A stretch of DNA of 64,000 bases, taken from Streptomyces sp. NBC_01463 (GTDB lineage: Bacteria; Actinomycetota; Actinomycetes; Streptomycetales; Streptomycetaceae). Position 1 is the first letter of the stretch. Each line of letters begins with the position of its first letter. The notes under the pieces were generated by a model, which searched no databases, was not told the origin of the DNA, and saw nothing but the letters and a program-made list of their open reading frames with translations. The stretch spans positions 3,534,001 to 3,598,000 of the forward strand of contig CP109468.1 of the NCBI GenBank assembly GCA_036227345.1, given 5' to 3'. Positions 35,061-45,175 of this stretch are shown here, in pieces. The translations under genes were made by a program, and so were the position numbers.

Positions 35061-35735
35061 ATGAACGCGATGAGAGTGCTGACGGTGAACACGGGCCGGC
35101 CCGTGGCGGTGCCCTACACCGACTCCAAGGAGGGCCTGACCGGGATCGACAAGCGGCCCGTCGAGGGACTCGTGCGGGTCGCGGACCCCGGTCCCGAGGG
35201 CGTCGGCGGCAGCGCACTGGCCGGGGACGCGGTCTGCGATCTGCGCCACCACGGCGGCTCGAACCAGGCCGTGTACGCCTTCGCCCGCGAGGACCTCGAC
35301 ACCTGGGAGCGAGAACTGGGCCGCCCGGTCCGCAACGGCTGGTTCGGCGAGAACCTGACCACGGCCGGGGTGGCGGTCGGCCAGGCGCTGATCGGCGAGC
35401 GCTGGCGGGTCGGTGCCGAGCTGGTCCTGGAGGTCACGTCCGGCCGGATCCCGTGCCGTACGTTCGCGGGCCACGTCGGCGAGGAGCGCTGGATCAAGAG
35501 GTACACGCGGACGGCCGTTCCCGGGGCGTACTTCCGGGTGATCACGCCGGGCGGCATCCGGGCGGGCGACCCGGTCGAGATCGTGCACCGGCCGGACCAC
35601 GAGGTGACGGTGGAGCTGCAGTTCCGGGCCGTGACCACACAGCGGGAACTGCTGCCGCTGCTGCTCACGGCCGGTGCGGCCCTGCATCCCGAGGCGCTGC
35701 GCAGGGCGCGTGCGTACGTGGCCCGTCAGGGGTGA
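35061..35735 (+). CDS. MOSC-domain protein (YiiM-like)
   Basis: A 224-residue protein. The MOSC core includes VCDLRHHGGSNQAVYAFAREDL, GWFGENLTTAGV and the conserved Cys in SGRIPCRTFAGHVG. YiiM-type MOSC proteins are molybdenum-cofactor enzymes active on N-hydroxylated compounds. It has a C-terminal helical extension. Divergent from a LysR gene and 57 bases before the SDR gene. An in-frame ATG at 35070 is an alternative start. Confidence 0.9.
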   Translation: MNAMRVLTVNTGRPVAVPYTDSKEGLTGIDKRPVEGLVRVADPGPEGVGGSALAGDAVCDLRHHGGSNQAVYAFAREDLDTWERELGRPVRNGWFGENLTTAGVAVGQALIGERWRVGAELVLEVTSGRIPCRTFAGHVGEERWIKRYTRTAVPGAYFRVITPGGIRAGDPVEIVHRPDHEVTVELQFRAVTTQRELLPLLLTAGAALHPEALRRARAYVARQG

Positions 35736-35792
35736 GCGGGGAGCGGCGGGCGGGTCGCGGGGAGGTGCGGGCCTGGCACTAACGTGCCGCGT

Positions 35793-36566
35793 ATGACGAC
35801 TGCACTGATTACGGGCGCGACCGCGGGCATCGGGGCCGCCTTCGCGCGCCGGCTCGCGGCCGGGGGACACAACCTCGTGCTGGTGGCCCGCGACACCGAC
35901 CGGCTGCGGGACCAGGCCACCGAACTGCACGACCGGCACGGCATCGAGGCCGAGGTGCTGACCGCCGACCTGTCCACGGACGAGGGGATCGCCGCCGTCG
36001 AGGCGCGGCTGGCCGACCGCAGGGAGTCGGTCGATCTGCTGGTCAACAACGCCGGCTTCGGCAACAAGGGCCGCTATCTGGACGTGCCCATGGCGGACGA
36101 GCTGGCGATGCTGAAGGTCCACTGCGAGGCGGTACTGCGGCTGACGTCGGCGGCCGCGGCGGGCATGAAGGAGCGCGGCCGGGGCGGCATCGTGAACGTG
36201 GCCTCGGTGGCGGCGTTCGTGCCGCGCGGCACGTACGGGGCGTCCAAGGCGTGGGTGGTCCAGTTCAGCCAGGGCGCGGCCAAGGACCTGGCCGGCTCGG
36301 GTGTGCGGATGATGGCGCTGTGCCCCGGCTTCGTCCGGACCGAGTTCCACCAGCGGGCCGGGATGGGCACCGGCAACATCCCGGGCTGGATGTGGCTCGA
36401 CGCCGACAAGCTGGTGGCCGCGGCCCTGGCGGACCTGGCGCGCGGCAAGTCGGTCTCGGTGCCGGACCCGCGGTACAAGGCGCTGATGGGCCTGGTGAAG
36501 CTGACGCCGCGCGGTCTGCTCGGCGGAATGACCTCCAGGACGGGCCGCAAGTACGGGCCCCAGTAG
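35793..36566 (+). CDS. Short-chain dehydrogenase/reductase
   Basis: A 257-residue NAD(P)-dependent SDR. Cofactor motif TGATAGIGAAFARRL, NNAGFG, catalytic Ser in NVASVAAFV, and Tyr/Lys in TYGASKAWV. There is no membrane segment. Substrate unknown. ATG 35793 puts the Rossmann strand directly at the N terminus; an in-frame GTG at 35784 is possible. It follows the MOSC gene closely and may share its mRNA. Confidence 0.92.
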   Translation: MTTALITGATAGIGAAFARRLAAGGHNLVLVARDTDRLRDQATELHDRHGIEAEVLTADLSTDEGIAAVEARLADRRESVDLLVNNAGFGNKGRYLDVPMADELAMLKVHCEAVLRLTSAAAAGMKERGRGGIVNVASVAAFVPRGTYGASKAWVVQFSQGAAKDLAGSGVRMMALCPGFVRTEFHQRAGMGTGNIPGWMWLDADKLVAAALADLARGKSVSVPDPRYKALMGLVKLTPRGLLGGMTSRTGRKYGPQ

Positions 36567-36639
36567 GCAGGACTCCCGCGGCGGGCCCCGCGCGAACGGA
36601 CCCCGGCGCACGGCCGACCCCCGCGGAGCCGCTCCGGTG

Positions 36640-36690
36640 TGATCGAATGATCGGAACAGTACCCTGTTCGATCATCCGCTGCCCGATCAT
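36640..36690. promoter_or_regulatory. CGATCAT-box operator upstream of the DeoR/LacI regulator
   Basis: Three CGATCAT(T/C) boxes: one inverted at 36646-36653 and two direct at 36669-36676 and 36684-36691. The first two are arms of an imperfect dyad, ATGATCGGAACAG and CTGTTCGATCAT, around TACC. The same box appears twice at 37904-37922 before the transporter genes, pointing to one regulator acting at both places. Confidence 0.65.
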
Positions 36691-36711
36691 CCGCCTGAGG
36701 GGGCCGTCACC

Positions 36712-37842
36712 GTGCGCGAAGGTGCCGCTGAACGTCATGACCGACTGCTGAACCTGGTACGCGAACGGGGCAGCGTCCGCGTCTCCGACCTGGCGGAGCG
36801 GCTCGGCGTCGCCCCGGTCACCGCGCGCCGCGACGTCGAGGCTCTCGCGGCGCGCGGCCTGCTGGACCGGGTGCACGGTTCGGTCTCCTGGCCGGCCGAG
36901 CGGGGGCTGTCCGGCACCCCCGCGGGCGGCGGTCCGGTCATCGGGATGCTGGCGCCGGCGGCCGTGTACTACTTCGCCGAGGTGATCCGCGGCGCGCACG
37001 AGGCGGCCGCCCGGCTCGGTGCCCGGCTGATCCTGCGGGTCACCGACTACCGGCCGGAGGACGACGCCTCCCACGCCGCCGGGCTGCTCGCCGCCGGCGC
37101 GCAGGGGCTGCTGCTGGCCCCGAGCTGGACGGAGCCGGGCCATCCGGCCGCATTCAGCGACTGGATCGCCCGGCTGCCCGTGGAGAAGGTCATGGTGGAG
37201 CGGACCGGTGCGCCCGGCGGTCCGCTGGAGGGCCTGGACCGGGTCTGCTCGGACCACGCGTACGGCGTGCTGCTCGCCGTACGGCACCTGGTGGGGCTCG
37301 GCCACGGGGCCCCGCTGCTGATCGCCCGGGCGGACAGCCCCACCGCCCAGGCGGTGCGGGCCGGGTACGCGCGGGCGCTGGCCGTGCTGGGGCTGCGGGC
37401 GCCGGGGCCGGTGATCGAGTCCTCGTCGGACGAACGCGATCCGGAGCTGTTCGAGCGGGCCGCGCAGGCGGTGCGGGACGCGGTGCGGCGGGGGCGGGCG
37501 ACCGCGGCGCTGATGCACAACGACGAGGACGCGATCCGGATGGTGCGGCGGCTGGCCGAGCTGGGCGTCCGGGTGCCCGGGGACCTGTCCCTGATCACCT
37601 ACGACGACGAGGTGGCGGCGCTCGCCGACACCCCGCTCACCGCAGTCGCGCCGCCCAAGCGAGAGGTCGGCCGGCGTGCGGCGGAGCTGCTCGTGGAGCG
37701 GCTGGCGGGGCGGCGCGAGGGTGGTCCCGACGATCTGGTGGCGCGGCGTCACGTGGCGCTGCTGCCCGCCCTGCGGGTCCGCGAGTCGTGCGGCCGGCCC
37801 GCGACACCGCCGACGGTCTCCGGCGAGAACGACGGCGGCTGA
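36712..37842 (+). CDS. Hybrid DeoR-HTH / LacI-type sugar regulator
   Basis: A 376-residue repressor-like protein. Residues 8-60 are a DeoR helix-turn-helix (RHDRLLNLVRERG, VSDLAERLGVAPVTARRDVEAL), and residues 75 to the end are a periplasmic-binding-like effector domain of LacI type (VIGMLAPAAVYYFAEVIRGAHEAA; LSLITYDDEVAAL). The pairing of DeoR DNA binding with a LacI sensor is found in actinobacterial sugar regulators. GTG start. It stands directly ahead of the sugar importer and shares a box motif with it, so it is probably its regulator, with a sugar or sugar acid as inducer. Confidence 0.92.
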   Translation: MREGAAERHDRLLNLVRERGSVRVSDLAERLGVAPVTARRDVEALAARGLLDRVHGSVSWPAERGLSGTPAGGGPVIGMLAPAAVYYFAEVIRGAHEAAARLGARLILRVTDYRPEDDASHAAGLLAAGAQGLLLAPSWTEPGHPAAFSDWIARLPVEKVMVERTGAPGGPLEGLDRVCSDHAYGVLLAVRHLVGLGHGAPLLIARADSPTAQAVRAGYARALAVLGLRAPGPVIESSSDERDPELFERAAQAVRDAVRRGRATAALMHNDEDAIRMVRRLAELGVRVPGDLSLITYDDEVAALADTPLTAVAPPKREVGRRAAELLVERLAGRREGGPDDLVARRHVALLPALRVRESCGRPATPPTVSGENDGG

Positions 37843-37901
37843 ATCCGCCCCACGAGCCGCACCCCCTTCATCCCCTTTTGACATGACTCGCCACTCCCTC
37901 G

Positions 37902-37922
37902 TTCGATCATTTTTCGATCATT
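37902..37922. promoter_or_regulatory. Tandem TTCGATCATT operator before the sugar importer
   Basis: Two identical TTCGATCATT units (37902-37911 and 37913-37922) at an 11-base period, one DNA turn, so two protomers would lie on the same face. A TTGACA element at 37878-37883 sits just upstream. The box matches those upstream of the regulator gene. Confidence 0.65.
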
Positions 37923-38004
37923 CAATCTTTCGCTCTTGACTTCGCTCACGAGGGATCGAAACATCACGGCCACTGCCTGTTCCCGCACGTACAGGAGCCA
38001 CTCC

Positions 38005-39339
38005 GTGAGCCGCAGCTGGTCCCGTCCCATCCATGCACTGGTCGGTGCCGTCACCGCCGTCGCCGTCCTGACGGCGTGCGGCGGTGGCGGTGGCGGCCGC
38101 TCCCCCGCCCGTGGCACCGCCGAGCACCCCGTGACCGTCTCCTTCTGGGCCTGGACCAAGGGGTCGCAGGAAGTGGTGGACGCGTTCAACGCGAGCCACG
38201 ACACGATCAAGGTCAAGTTCGAGGAGATACCCTCCGGCGGCCTCGGCGGCTATCCCAAGATCGCCAACGCCGTGAAGGCGGGCATCGCGCCCGACCTGCT
38301 CTCCATCGAGTACCCGCAGCTCTCCGCGTTCGTCAGCCAGGGCTCGCTCCAGGACATCAGCAGTTACCTGACCGACGACATCAAGAAGAAGTTCCTGCCG
38401 CAGACGATCGAGATGACGACGCTCGGCGGGAAGAACTGGGCGGTGCCGTTCGACGCGTCGCCGCAGGTCTTCTACTACCGCAAGGACTTCTTCACCGAGC
38501 ACCACATCACGCTGCCGAAGACCTGGGACGACTTCCGGACCGCCGCCGCGCAGGTGAAGAAGGCCTCGCCGAAGACCAGGATCGCCACCTTCTTCCCCGA
38601 CGACCCGACGTTCTTCCAGGCCATGGCCTGGCAGGCCGGAGCCCAGTGGTTCCGGGCCGGCAAGGACGCCTGGCAGGTCGACACGACCGACCCCGCCTCG
38701 CAGCGCACGGCGGAGTACTGGCAGGGGCTGATCGACGACAAGCTGGTCAGCACCGCATCCTCGTTCAGCCCGGAGTGGACCAGCTCCCTCAAGCAGGGCA
38801 CCACGGTCGGCTACCTCGGCGCCTCCTGGGGCGCCGGTGTCCTCGCGGGCATCGTGCCCGAGGAGAAGGGGAAGTGGGCCGCCATGGAGCTGCCGTCCTG
38901 GGAGGCGGACAAGCCGGCCAGCGGCATGATCGGCGGCTCCACCTTCGCGGTGAGCAAGAACAGCACCAAGACGGCCGCCGCCGTCGAGTTCGCCCTGTGG
39001 ATGTCCACGCACGAGGACGCCATCAAGGCCCGGATCGGCGCGAGCACGTCGAGCGCGCTGCCCGCGTCGCCCGCGATGGTGCCGATCGCCCGCAAGGCGT
39101 TCGACACGAGCTTCTACGGCGGCCAGGACCTGTACGGCCTGTTCACCCGGGCCGGGGCCTCCATCGGCCCCGACTGGATCTGGGGCCCGAGCCCCGGCGC
39201 CACCAACTCCGCACTCGGCGACGAACTCGGCGAGGTCGTCGGCGGCAGCTCCACCCTCCCGCACGCCATCCGGACCGCCCATGACGCCACCGTCGCCGAT
39301 CTGAAGAAGCGCGGTCTGAAGGTCGAGGAGCCCTCATGA
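38005..39339 (+). CDS. Sugar ABC transporter substrate-binding lipoprotein
   Basis: A 444-residue family 1 solute-binding protein. It has a lipoprotein signal with lipobox VLTAC at about residues 22-26, then a Gly-rich linker. The mature domain starts VTVSFWAWTKGSQEVVDAFN and carries VPFDASPQVFYYRKDFF, typical of the family. GTG 38005 has AGGAG 7 bases upstream; the longer in-frame start would bury the signal peptide. It overlaps the first permease gene by 4 bases. Confidence 0.93.
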   Translation: MSRSWSRPIHALVGAVTAVAVLTACGGGGGGRSPARGTAEHPVTVSFWAWTKGSQEVVDAFNASHDTIKVKFEEIPSGGLGGYPKIANAVKAGIAPDLLSIEYPQLSAFVSQGSLQDISSYLTDDIKKKFLPQTIEMTTLGGKNWAVPFDASPQVFYYRKDFFTEHHITLPKTWDDFRTAAAQVKKASPKTRIATFFPDDPTFFQAMAWQAGAQWFRAGKDAWQVDTTDPASQRTAEYWQGLIDDKLVSTASSFSPEWTSSLKQGTTVGYLGASWGAGVLAGIVPEEKGKWAAMELPSWEADKPASGMIGGSTFAVSKNSTKTAAAVEFALWMSTHEDAIKARIGASTSSALPASPAMVPIARKAFDTSFYGGQDLYGLFTRAGASIGPDWIWGPSPGATNSALGDELGEVVGGSSTLPHAIRTAHDATVADLKKRGLKVEEPS

Positions 39340-40271
39340 GCACGCCCCCCAACTCCGGTACCCGCACCGGCGGGCTGAGCGCGAAGGCCCGCACCCGGAT
39401 CGCGGCCGGCACCTTCCTCACCCCGTTCTTCGTCCTGTTCACCGTCGCGATGATCGTCCCGGTCTGTTACGCGCTCTGGCTGAGCCTCTTCACGGAGAAG
39501 CAGTCCGGGCTGGGCTTCGACGGCCCCCGTACGGTCTTCGACGGGCTCGGCAACTACGCCGCCGCCCTCGGCGACCAGGCCTTCCGCGACGGCTTCTGGG
39601 TGCTGCTGGGCTACTGCGCCTTCTACATCCCGCTGATGGCGGGCGGCGCCATCGTGCTGGCGCTGCTGCTGGACACGGCCCTGGCCCGCGCCCGGCGCTT
39701 CTTCCAGCTGGCGCTCTTCCTGCCGCACGCCATCCCCGGTCTGATCGCCGCGCTGATCTGGATCTACCTCTACACGCCGCAGCTCAGCCCGGTCGTCAAG
39801 GCGATGGAGGCCGGCGGGATCGGCTTCGACTTCTTCTCGTCCGACGGCACGCTGCCCTCCATCGTCAACATCGCGCTGTGGGAGTGGCTCGGCTACAACG
39901 TGGTGATCTTCTACGCCGCACTGCAGGCCGTCGACCGGTCGTTGCTGGAGGCCGCGACCGTGGACGGCGCGGGGAACTGGCGGATCGCGTTCTCCATCAA
40001 ACTCCCGCTGATCCGTTCCTCGTTGGTGATGGTGCTGCTGTTCACCATCATCGGCTCGCTCCAGCTGTTCACCGAGCCGCTGATCCTCAGCCGGGGCTCC
40101 GGCTCGGCCGTGACCAGCACCTGGACCCCGAACATGTACGCCTACAGCGCCGCCTTCGAACGCAACGACTACGGTCTCGCCGCCGCGGCGTCCGTACTCA
40201 TCGCGCTCGTCGCCGCCGCGCTCTCCTTCGCCGTCACCCGCTTCACCAACCGCAAGGAGGCACGGGCATGA
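39336..40271 (+). CDS. Sugar ABC transporter permease (MalF type)
   Basis: A 311-residue membrane protein with six predicted helices (first: FLTPFFVLFTVAMIVPVCYALWLSL) and the EAA loop LLEAATVDGAGNWRIAFSIKLP that docks the ATPase. It starts within an ATGA overlap with the binding-protein gene and ends in one with the next permease. Confidence 0.94.
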   Translation: MSTPPNSGTRTGGLSAKARTRIAAGTFLTPFFVLFTVAMIVPVCYALWLSLFTEKQSGLGFDGPRTVFDGLGNYAAALGDQAFRDGFWVLLGYCAFYIPLMAGGAIVLALLLDTALARARRFFQLALFLPHAIPGLIAALIWIYLYTPQLSPVVKAMEAGGIGFDFFSSDGTLPSIVNIALWEWLGYNVVIFYAALQAVDRSLLEAATVDGAGNWRIAFSIKLPLIRSSLVMVLLFTIIGSLQLFTEPLILSRGSGSAVTSTWTPNMYAYSAAFERNDYGLAAAASVLIALVAAALSFAVTRFTNRKEARA

Positions 40272-41200
40272 CCTCCCCCGTCATGATCGATCCGGCCGCC
40301 CCGGCCGCCCGCCCTGCCGACCGCGCCCGCGACCGCGCCGCCGCCGGCCCGGCCGGCCCCCGGTCCAACCGCTGGCTGTCGAAGACCGCGGTCAACGGCG
40401 TCCTCGTCATCGCCGCCGTCTACACGCTCTTCCCGCTGATCTGGCTGGTCACCGCGGCGACCAAGGACGCCGGAAACCTGCTGGGCGGCGACGTCTTCTC
40501 CTTCGAGGGCTTCAACCTCGGCAGCAACCTCACCTCCCTGTCCACGTATCAGGACGGCATCTACTTCCGCTGGTACGGAAACTCCCTGCTGTACGCGGGC
40601 GTCGGGGCCCTCGGCTGTTCCCTGATCAGCGTCGCGGCCGGGTACGCCTTCGACAAGTACCGCTTCAAGGGCAAGGAGAAGCTGTTCGCCCTGGTGCTGC
40701 TGGGTGTCCTGCTGCCCTCCACCGCGCTGTCCCTGCCGCTGTACCTGCTGGCCGTCAAGACGGGAACCGTCAACACCTACTGGGCGGTGCTGATCCCGGC
40801 GCTGGTCAACCCGTTCGGCGTGTACCTCTCGCGGATCTTCAGCGCGGGATACATACCGGACGAGGTCCTGGAGGCCGCCCGTATCGACGGTGCGGGCGAG
40901 ATGCGCACCTTCTGGTCGGTGGGTCTGCGCATGGTCATGCCCGGCTTCGTGACCGTCTTCCTCTTCCAGTTCACCGCCATCTGGAACAACTTCTTCCTCC
41001 CCCTGGTCATGCTCTCGGACAAGAAGCTCTATCCGCTGAGCCTGGGCCTCTACAACTGGCACAGCACCGCCAACGCCGACCCGAGCTTCTACCCCATGGT
41101 CGTCACCGGCTCCCTCCTGGCCGTCACCCCGCTGATCATCGCCTTCGTCACCCTGCAACGTCACTGGAAGGCCGGCCTCACCGCCGGCAGCGTCAAGTGA
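40268..41200 (+). CDS. Sugar ABC transporter permease (MalG type)
   Basis: A 310-residue membrane protein with six helices and the EAA loop VLEAARIDGAGEMRTFWSVGLRMVMP. An Ala/Arg/Pro-rich cytoplasmic N terminus precedes helix 1. The operon has no ATPase gene; Streptomyces sugar importers of this type normally share the ATPase MsiK encoded elsewhere. Confidence 0.94.
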   Translation: MTSPVMIDPAAPAARPADRARDRAAAGPAGPRSNRWLSKTAVNGVLVIAAVYTLFPLIWLVTAATKDAGNLLGGDVFSFEGFNLGSNLTSLSTYQDGIYFRWYGNSLLYAGVGALGCSLISVAAGYAFDKYRFKGKEKLFALVLLGVLLPSTALSLPLYLLAVKTGTVNTYWAVLIPALVNPFGVYLSRIFSAGYIPDEVLEAARIDGAGEMRTFWSVGLRMVMPGFVTVFLFQFTAIWNNFFLPLVMLSDKKLYPLSLGLYNWHSTANADPSFYPMVVTGSLLAVTPLIIAFVTLQRHWKAGLTAGSVK

Positions 41201-41224
41201 CCTCCGAGGAGCCCGGGTTCCACC

Positions 41225-42253
41225 ATGCACGACACCACTGACAACCGGCCCGCCGCGCTCCTGGCCATGGGGCCGGGGATCGCGGGGCGGCTGCTCACCC
41301 CCGGCCGGCGGGACCGGCTGACCGGTCTCGTCCGCACCGATCCCGCGCTCGTCGCCCACCACCTGCCCGACCCGTCCCCGGCGGTGACCGCCGCGCTCGC
41401 CGGGGCCGAGGTGCTGCTGACCTGCTGGGGCGCACCCCCGCTCACCGAGGCCGTGCTGGACGCGGCGCCCCGGCTGCGGGCGGTCGTCCACGCGGCGGGC
41501 AGCGTCAAGCACCACGTCACCGACGCCTGCTGGGACCGCGGCATCCAGGTCACCTCGGTGGCCGCGGCGAACGCCCGCCCGGTCGCCGAGTACACGCTGG
41601 CCGCGATCCTCTTCGCGGGCAAGAACGTCCTGGGCAGCGCCCGCCGCTACCGCGAACTGCGGGCACCGCACGACTGGCGGGAGGAGCTGGACGGCTGGGG
41701 CAACCACGGCCGTACGGTGGGCATCGTCGGCGCCTCCCGCACCGGGCGCCGGATCATCGAACTGCTGCGGCCGTTCGACTTCGAGGTCCTGCTGTACGAC
41801 CCGTACCTGTCCCCCGCCTCCGCGACCCGGCTCGGCGTCGAACCGGTGGCACTGGACGAACTCTGCGCGCGCAGCGGGATCGTGTCCGTCCACGCACCCG
41901 AACTCCCGGCCACCCGCCACATGATCGGCGCCGCGCAGCTGGCGGCGATGGCGGACGGCGCGACGCTGATCAACACCGCCCGGGGTTCGCTCGTCGACGA
42001 GGACGCACTGCTCCCCGAGCTGACGAGCGGGCGGCTGCACGCGGTCCTGGACGTGACGGACCCCGAACTGCCGCCGGCCGCCTCGCCGCTGTACGACCTG
42101 CCGAACGTGCTGCTGACCCCGCACATCGCGGGTTCGCTCGGCAACGAACTGCACCGGATGGCGGACCATGCCCTGGACGAACTGGAACGCTTCGCGACCG
42201 GCCGCCCGTTCGCGGACCCGGTACACGGGGACGCGTTGTCGCGCTCGGCGTGA
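41225..42253 (+). CDS. D-2-hydroxyacid dehydrogenase
   Basis: A 342-residue NAD-dependent 2-hydroxyacid dehydrogenase of the phosphoglycerate/glyoxylate reductase group. Cofactor motif VGIVGASRTGRRIIELL (a GxSxTG variant of GxGxxG), catalytic Arg in INTARGSLVDED, Glu in VTDPELPP and His in LTPHIAGS. It begins 24 bases after the MalG-type gene, so the operon probably imports and oxidises or reduces a sugar-derived acid. No glycosidase is present. Confidence 0.9.
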   Translation: MHDTTDNRPAALLAMGPGIAGRLLTPGRRDRLTGLVRTDPALVAHHLPDPSPAVTAALAGAEVLLTCWGAPPLTEAVLDAAPRLRAVVHAAGSVKHHVTDACWDRGIQVTSVAAANARPVAEYTLAAILFAGKNVLGSARRYRELRAPHDWREELDGWGNHGRTVGIVGASRTGRRIIELLRPFDFEVLLYDPYLSPASATRLGVEPVALDELCARSGIVSVHAPELPATRHMIGAAQLAAMADGATLINTARGSLVDEDALLPELTSGRLHAVLDVTDPELPPAASPLYDLPNVLLTPHIAGSLGNELHRMADHALDELERFATGRPFADPVHGDALSRSA

Positions 42254-42284
42254 GGCGGGGGACGAAAGGAGGCCCTCCGGGCAT

Positions 42285-42417
42285 CCTCAGCCCCTCCAGC
42301 GTTTGAGGTTTCGCGGGCAACTCCAGCCCCGCCGGCGTTTGAGGCGCGGGGTCCGGGGCGGAGCCCCGGGGGCCCTGCCCCCGGACTCCCGCTCCTCAAT
42401 CGCCGGAGGGGCTGAGG
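42285..42417. repeat. Streptomyces intergenic repeat element
   Basis: A 133-base element bounded by imperfect 24-base inverted arms (42285-42308 and 42394-42417, two mismatches). A further copy of the AGCCCCGCCGGCGTTTGAGG core lies inside, and the GTCCGGGGCGGAGCCCCGG motif is in the middle. This matches a family widely seen after Streptomyces genes; a related unit is at 62135-62155. It accounts for most of the 305-base gap between the dehydrogenase and groEL1. Confidence 0.75.
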
Positions 42418-42501
42418 TTGCCCCGAGGGCTGGAGTCGGCCGGCTGAACCTCATACGCGAGCAGAGACAGGTCCGGCCCGGGCCGAGGCCGGGCACGCGA
42501 A

Positions 42502-42532
42502 AGGCCCGGCACCCCGAAAGGGTGCCGGGCCT
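42502..42532 (-). terminator. Terminator after groEL1
   Basis: A perfect 13-base-pair stem (AGGCCCGGCACCC with GGGTGCCGGGCCT) around CGAAA, 26 bases beyond the groEL1 stop. Confidence 0.88.
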
Positions 42533-42558
42533 CACCGCTTGCGCGGAACAGCTACCCG

Positions 42559-44260
<1,702 letters not shown>

Positions 44261-44283
44261 AACAGAAGCAAACGTTGGGTGAA

Positions 44284-44592
44284 TTACTTCTCGATGATCG
44301 CGAGCACGTCGCGAGCCGAGAGGACGAGGTACTCCTCGCCGTTGTACTTCACCTCGGTGCCGCCGTACTTGCTGTACAGAACGACATCGCCGGTCTTGAC
44401 GTCGAGCGGAAGGCGCTCGCCGTTCTCGAAGCGGCCCGGGCCCACGGCCAGGACGACGCCCTCCTGGGGCTTCTCCTTGGCGGTGTCCGGAATGACCAGG
44501 CCGGAGGCCGTGGTCTGCTCGGCGTCGAGCGGCTGGACCACAATGCGGTCCTCGAGCGGCTTGATCGCAACCTTGGAGCTGGCGGTCGACAC
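44284..44592 (-). CDS. groES: Co-chaperonin GroES
   Basis: A 102-residue co-chaperonin that caps Gro[24 protein letters not shown] carries the mobile loop, and the dome and C-terminal strands ([21 protein letters not shown]) are intact. It starts with GTG and is the first gene of the groES-groEL1 unit, under a promoter embedded in CIRCE elements. Confidence 0.97.
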   Translation of the reverse strand: MSTASSKVAIKPLEDRIVVQPLDAEQTTASGLVIPDTAKEKPQEGVVLAVGPGRFENGERLPLDVKTGDVVLYSKYGGTEVKYNGEEYLVLSARDVLAIIEK

Positions 44593-44696
44593 GATCCGGT
44601 CTCCCCCTTCGGAGATCTCACGGGGTTATCAGTCTGGGGTGGCGACCAGGTGGGCCCGTCGTCGCGGGTGCCGGACCTGCCGGTCGCACAGAACTG

Positions 44697-44723
44697 CTGG
44701 CACTCTCCAGTGGGGAGTGCCAG
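44697..44723. promoter_or_regulatory. CIRCE operator 1 (HrcA site)
   Basis: CTGGCACTC-N9-GAGTGCCAG, perfect 9-base arms with a 9-base spacer, matching the CIRCE consensus TTAGCACTC-N9-GAGTGCTAA in most positions. It lies downstream of the predicted transcription start. Confidence 0.9.
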
Positions 44724-44729
44724 CACTGA

Positions 44730-44758
44730 GACTATGACCGCGATTAGCACTCGGTCAA
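44730..44758 (-). promoter_or_regulatory. groES promoter
   Basis: On the minus strand TTGACC (44758-44753), a 17-base spacer and ATAGTC (44735-44730), a vegetative-type promoter. The -35 element lies inside the spacer of CIRCE element 2, so HrcA binding would block polymerase. Confidence 0.8.
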
Positions 44759-44770
44759 GCGGAGTGCCAA
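44744..44770. promoter_or_regulatory. CIRCE operator 2 (HrcA site)
   Basis: TTAGCACTC-N9-GAGTGCCAA, one base from the full consensus. It overlaps the -35 region of the groES promoter. Two CIRCE copies here imply tight HrcA repression. Confidence 0.93.
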
Positions 44771-44836
44771 TTCACGCCCTCGTGGCGTCTCCGGAGAGGT
44801 CCGGACCGCGCGCCGGAGCAGGTCCGGATCCGGCGA

Positions 44837-45175
44837 CTACCGCCTCGCGCACCCCGCCTCCACGGCCGGGGCCCCCGACTCGTAACGTCCCGGCCGCCCC
44901 GGCCGTTCCGGCCACCAGTGGACCGGTGGCCGCACCCGGTAGCCGCCGGCCGCGGGACCGCCGCAGGCGACGACGACCATCGCCCCCGGCGCCCCGTGGT
45001 CACCGCGCACCGCCGCGGGCCGCGCCTCCGGGTCGCTCGGCGACGGATGCACCCGCTGCACCGCCTTGCGGCCCAGCCGCTCGATCGGGTCCACCGACTG
45101 CGCGCAGCCTGCGGTGGCGGTCAGGAGCGCACCGGCGGTCAGCAGTCCGGCCAGCAGCCGGTGCGCCCTTCTCAT
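44837..45175 (-). CDS. Small secreted lipoprotein
   Basis: A 112-residue protein with a lipoprotein-like signal (RRAHRLLAGLLTAGALLTATAGC, lipobox TAGC with Cys at about 24). The mature part is short, Arg/Pro-rich and without a recognised domain. The ATG overlaps the stop of the polysaccharide deacetylase by 4 bases, so the two are co-translated and probably work in the same envelope process. Confidence 0.78.
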   Translation of the reverse strand: MRRAHRLLAGLLTAGALLTATAGCAQSVDPIERLGRKAVQRVHPSPSDPEARPAAVRGDHGAPGAMVVVACGGPAAGGYRVRPPVHWWPERPGRPGRYESGAPAVEAGCARR

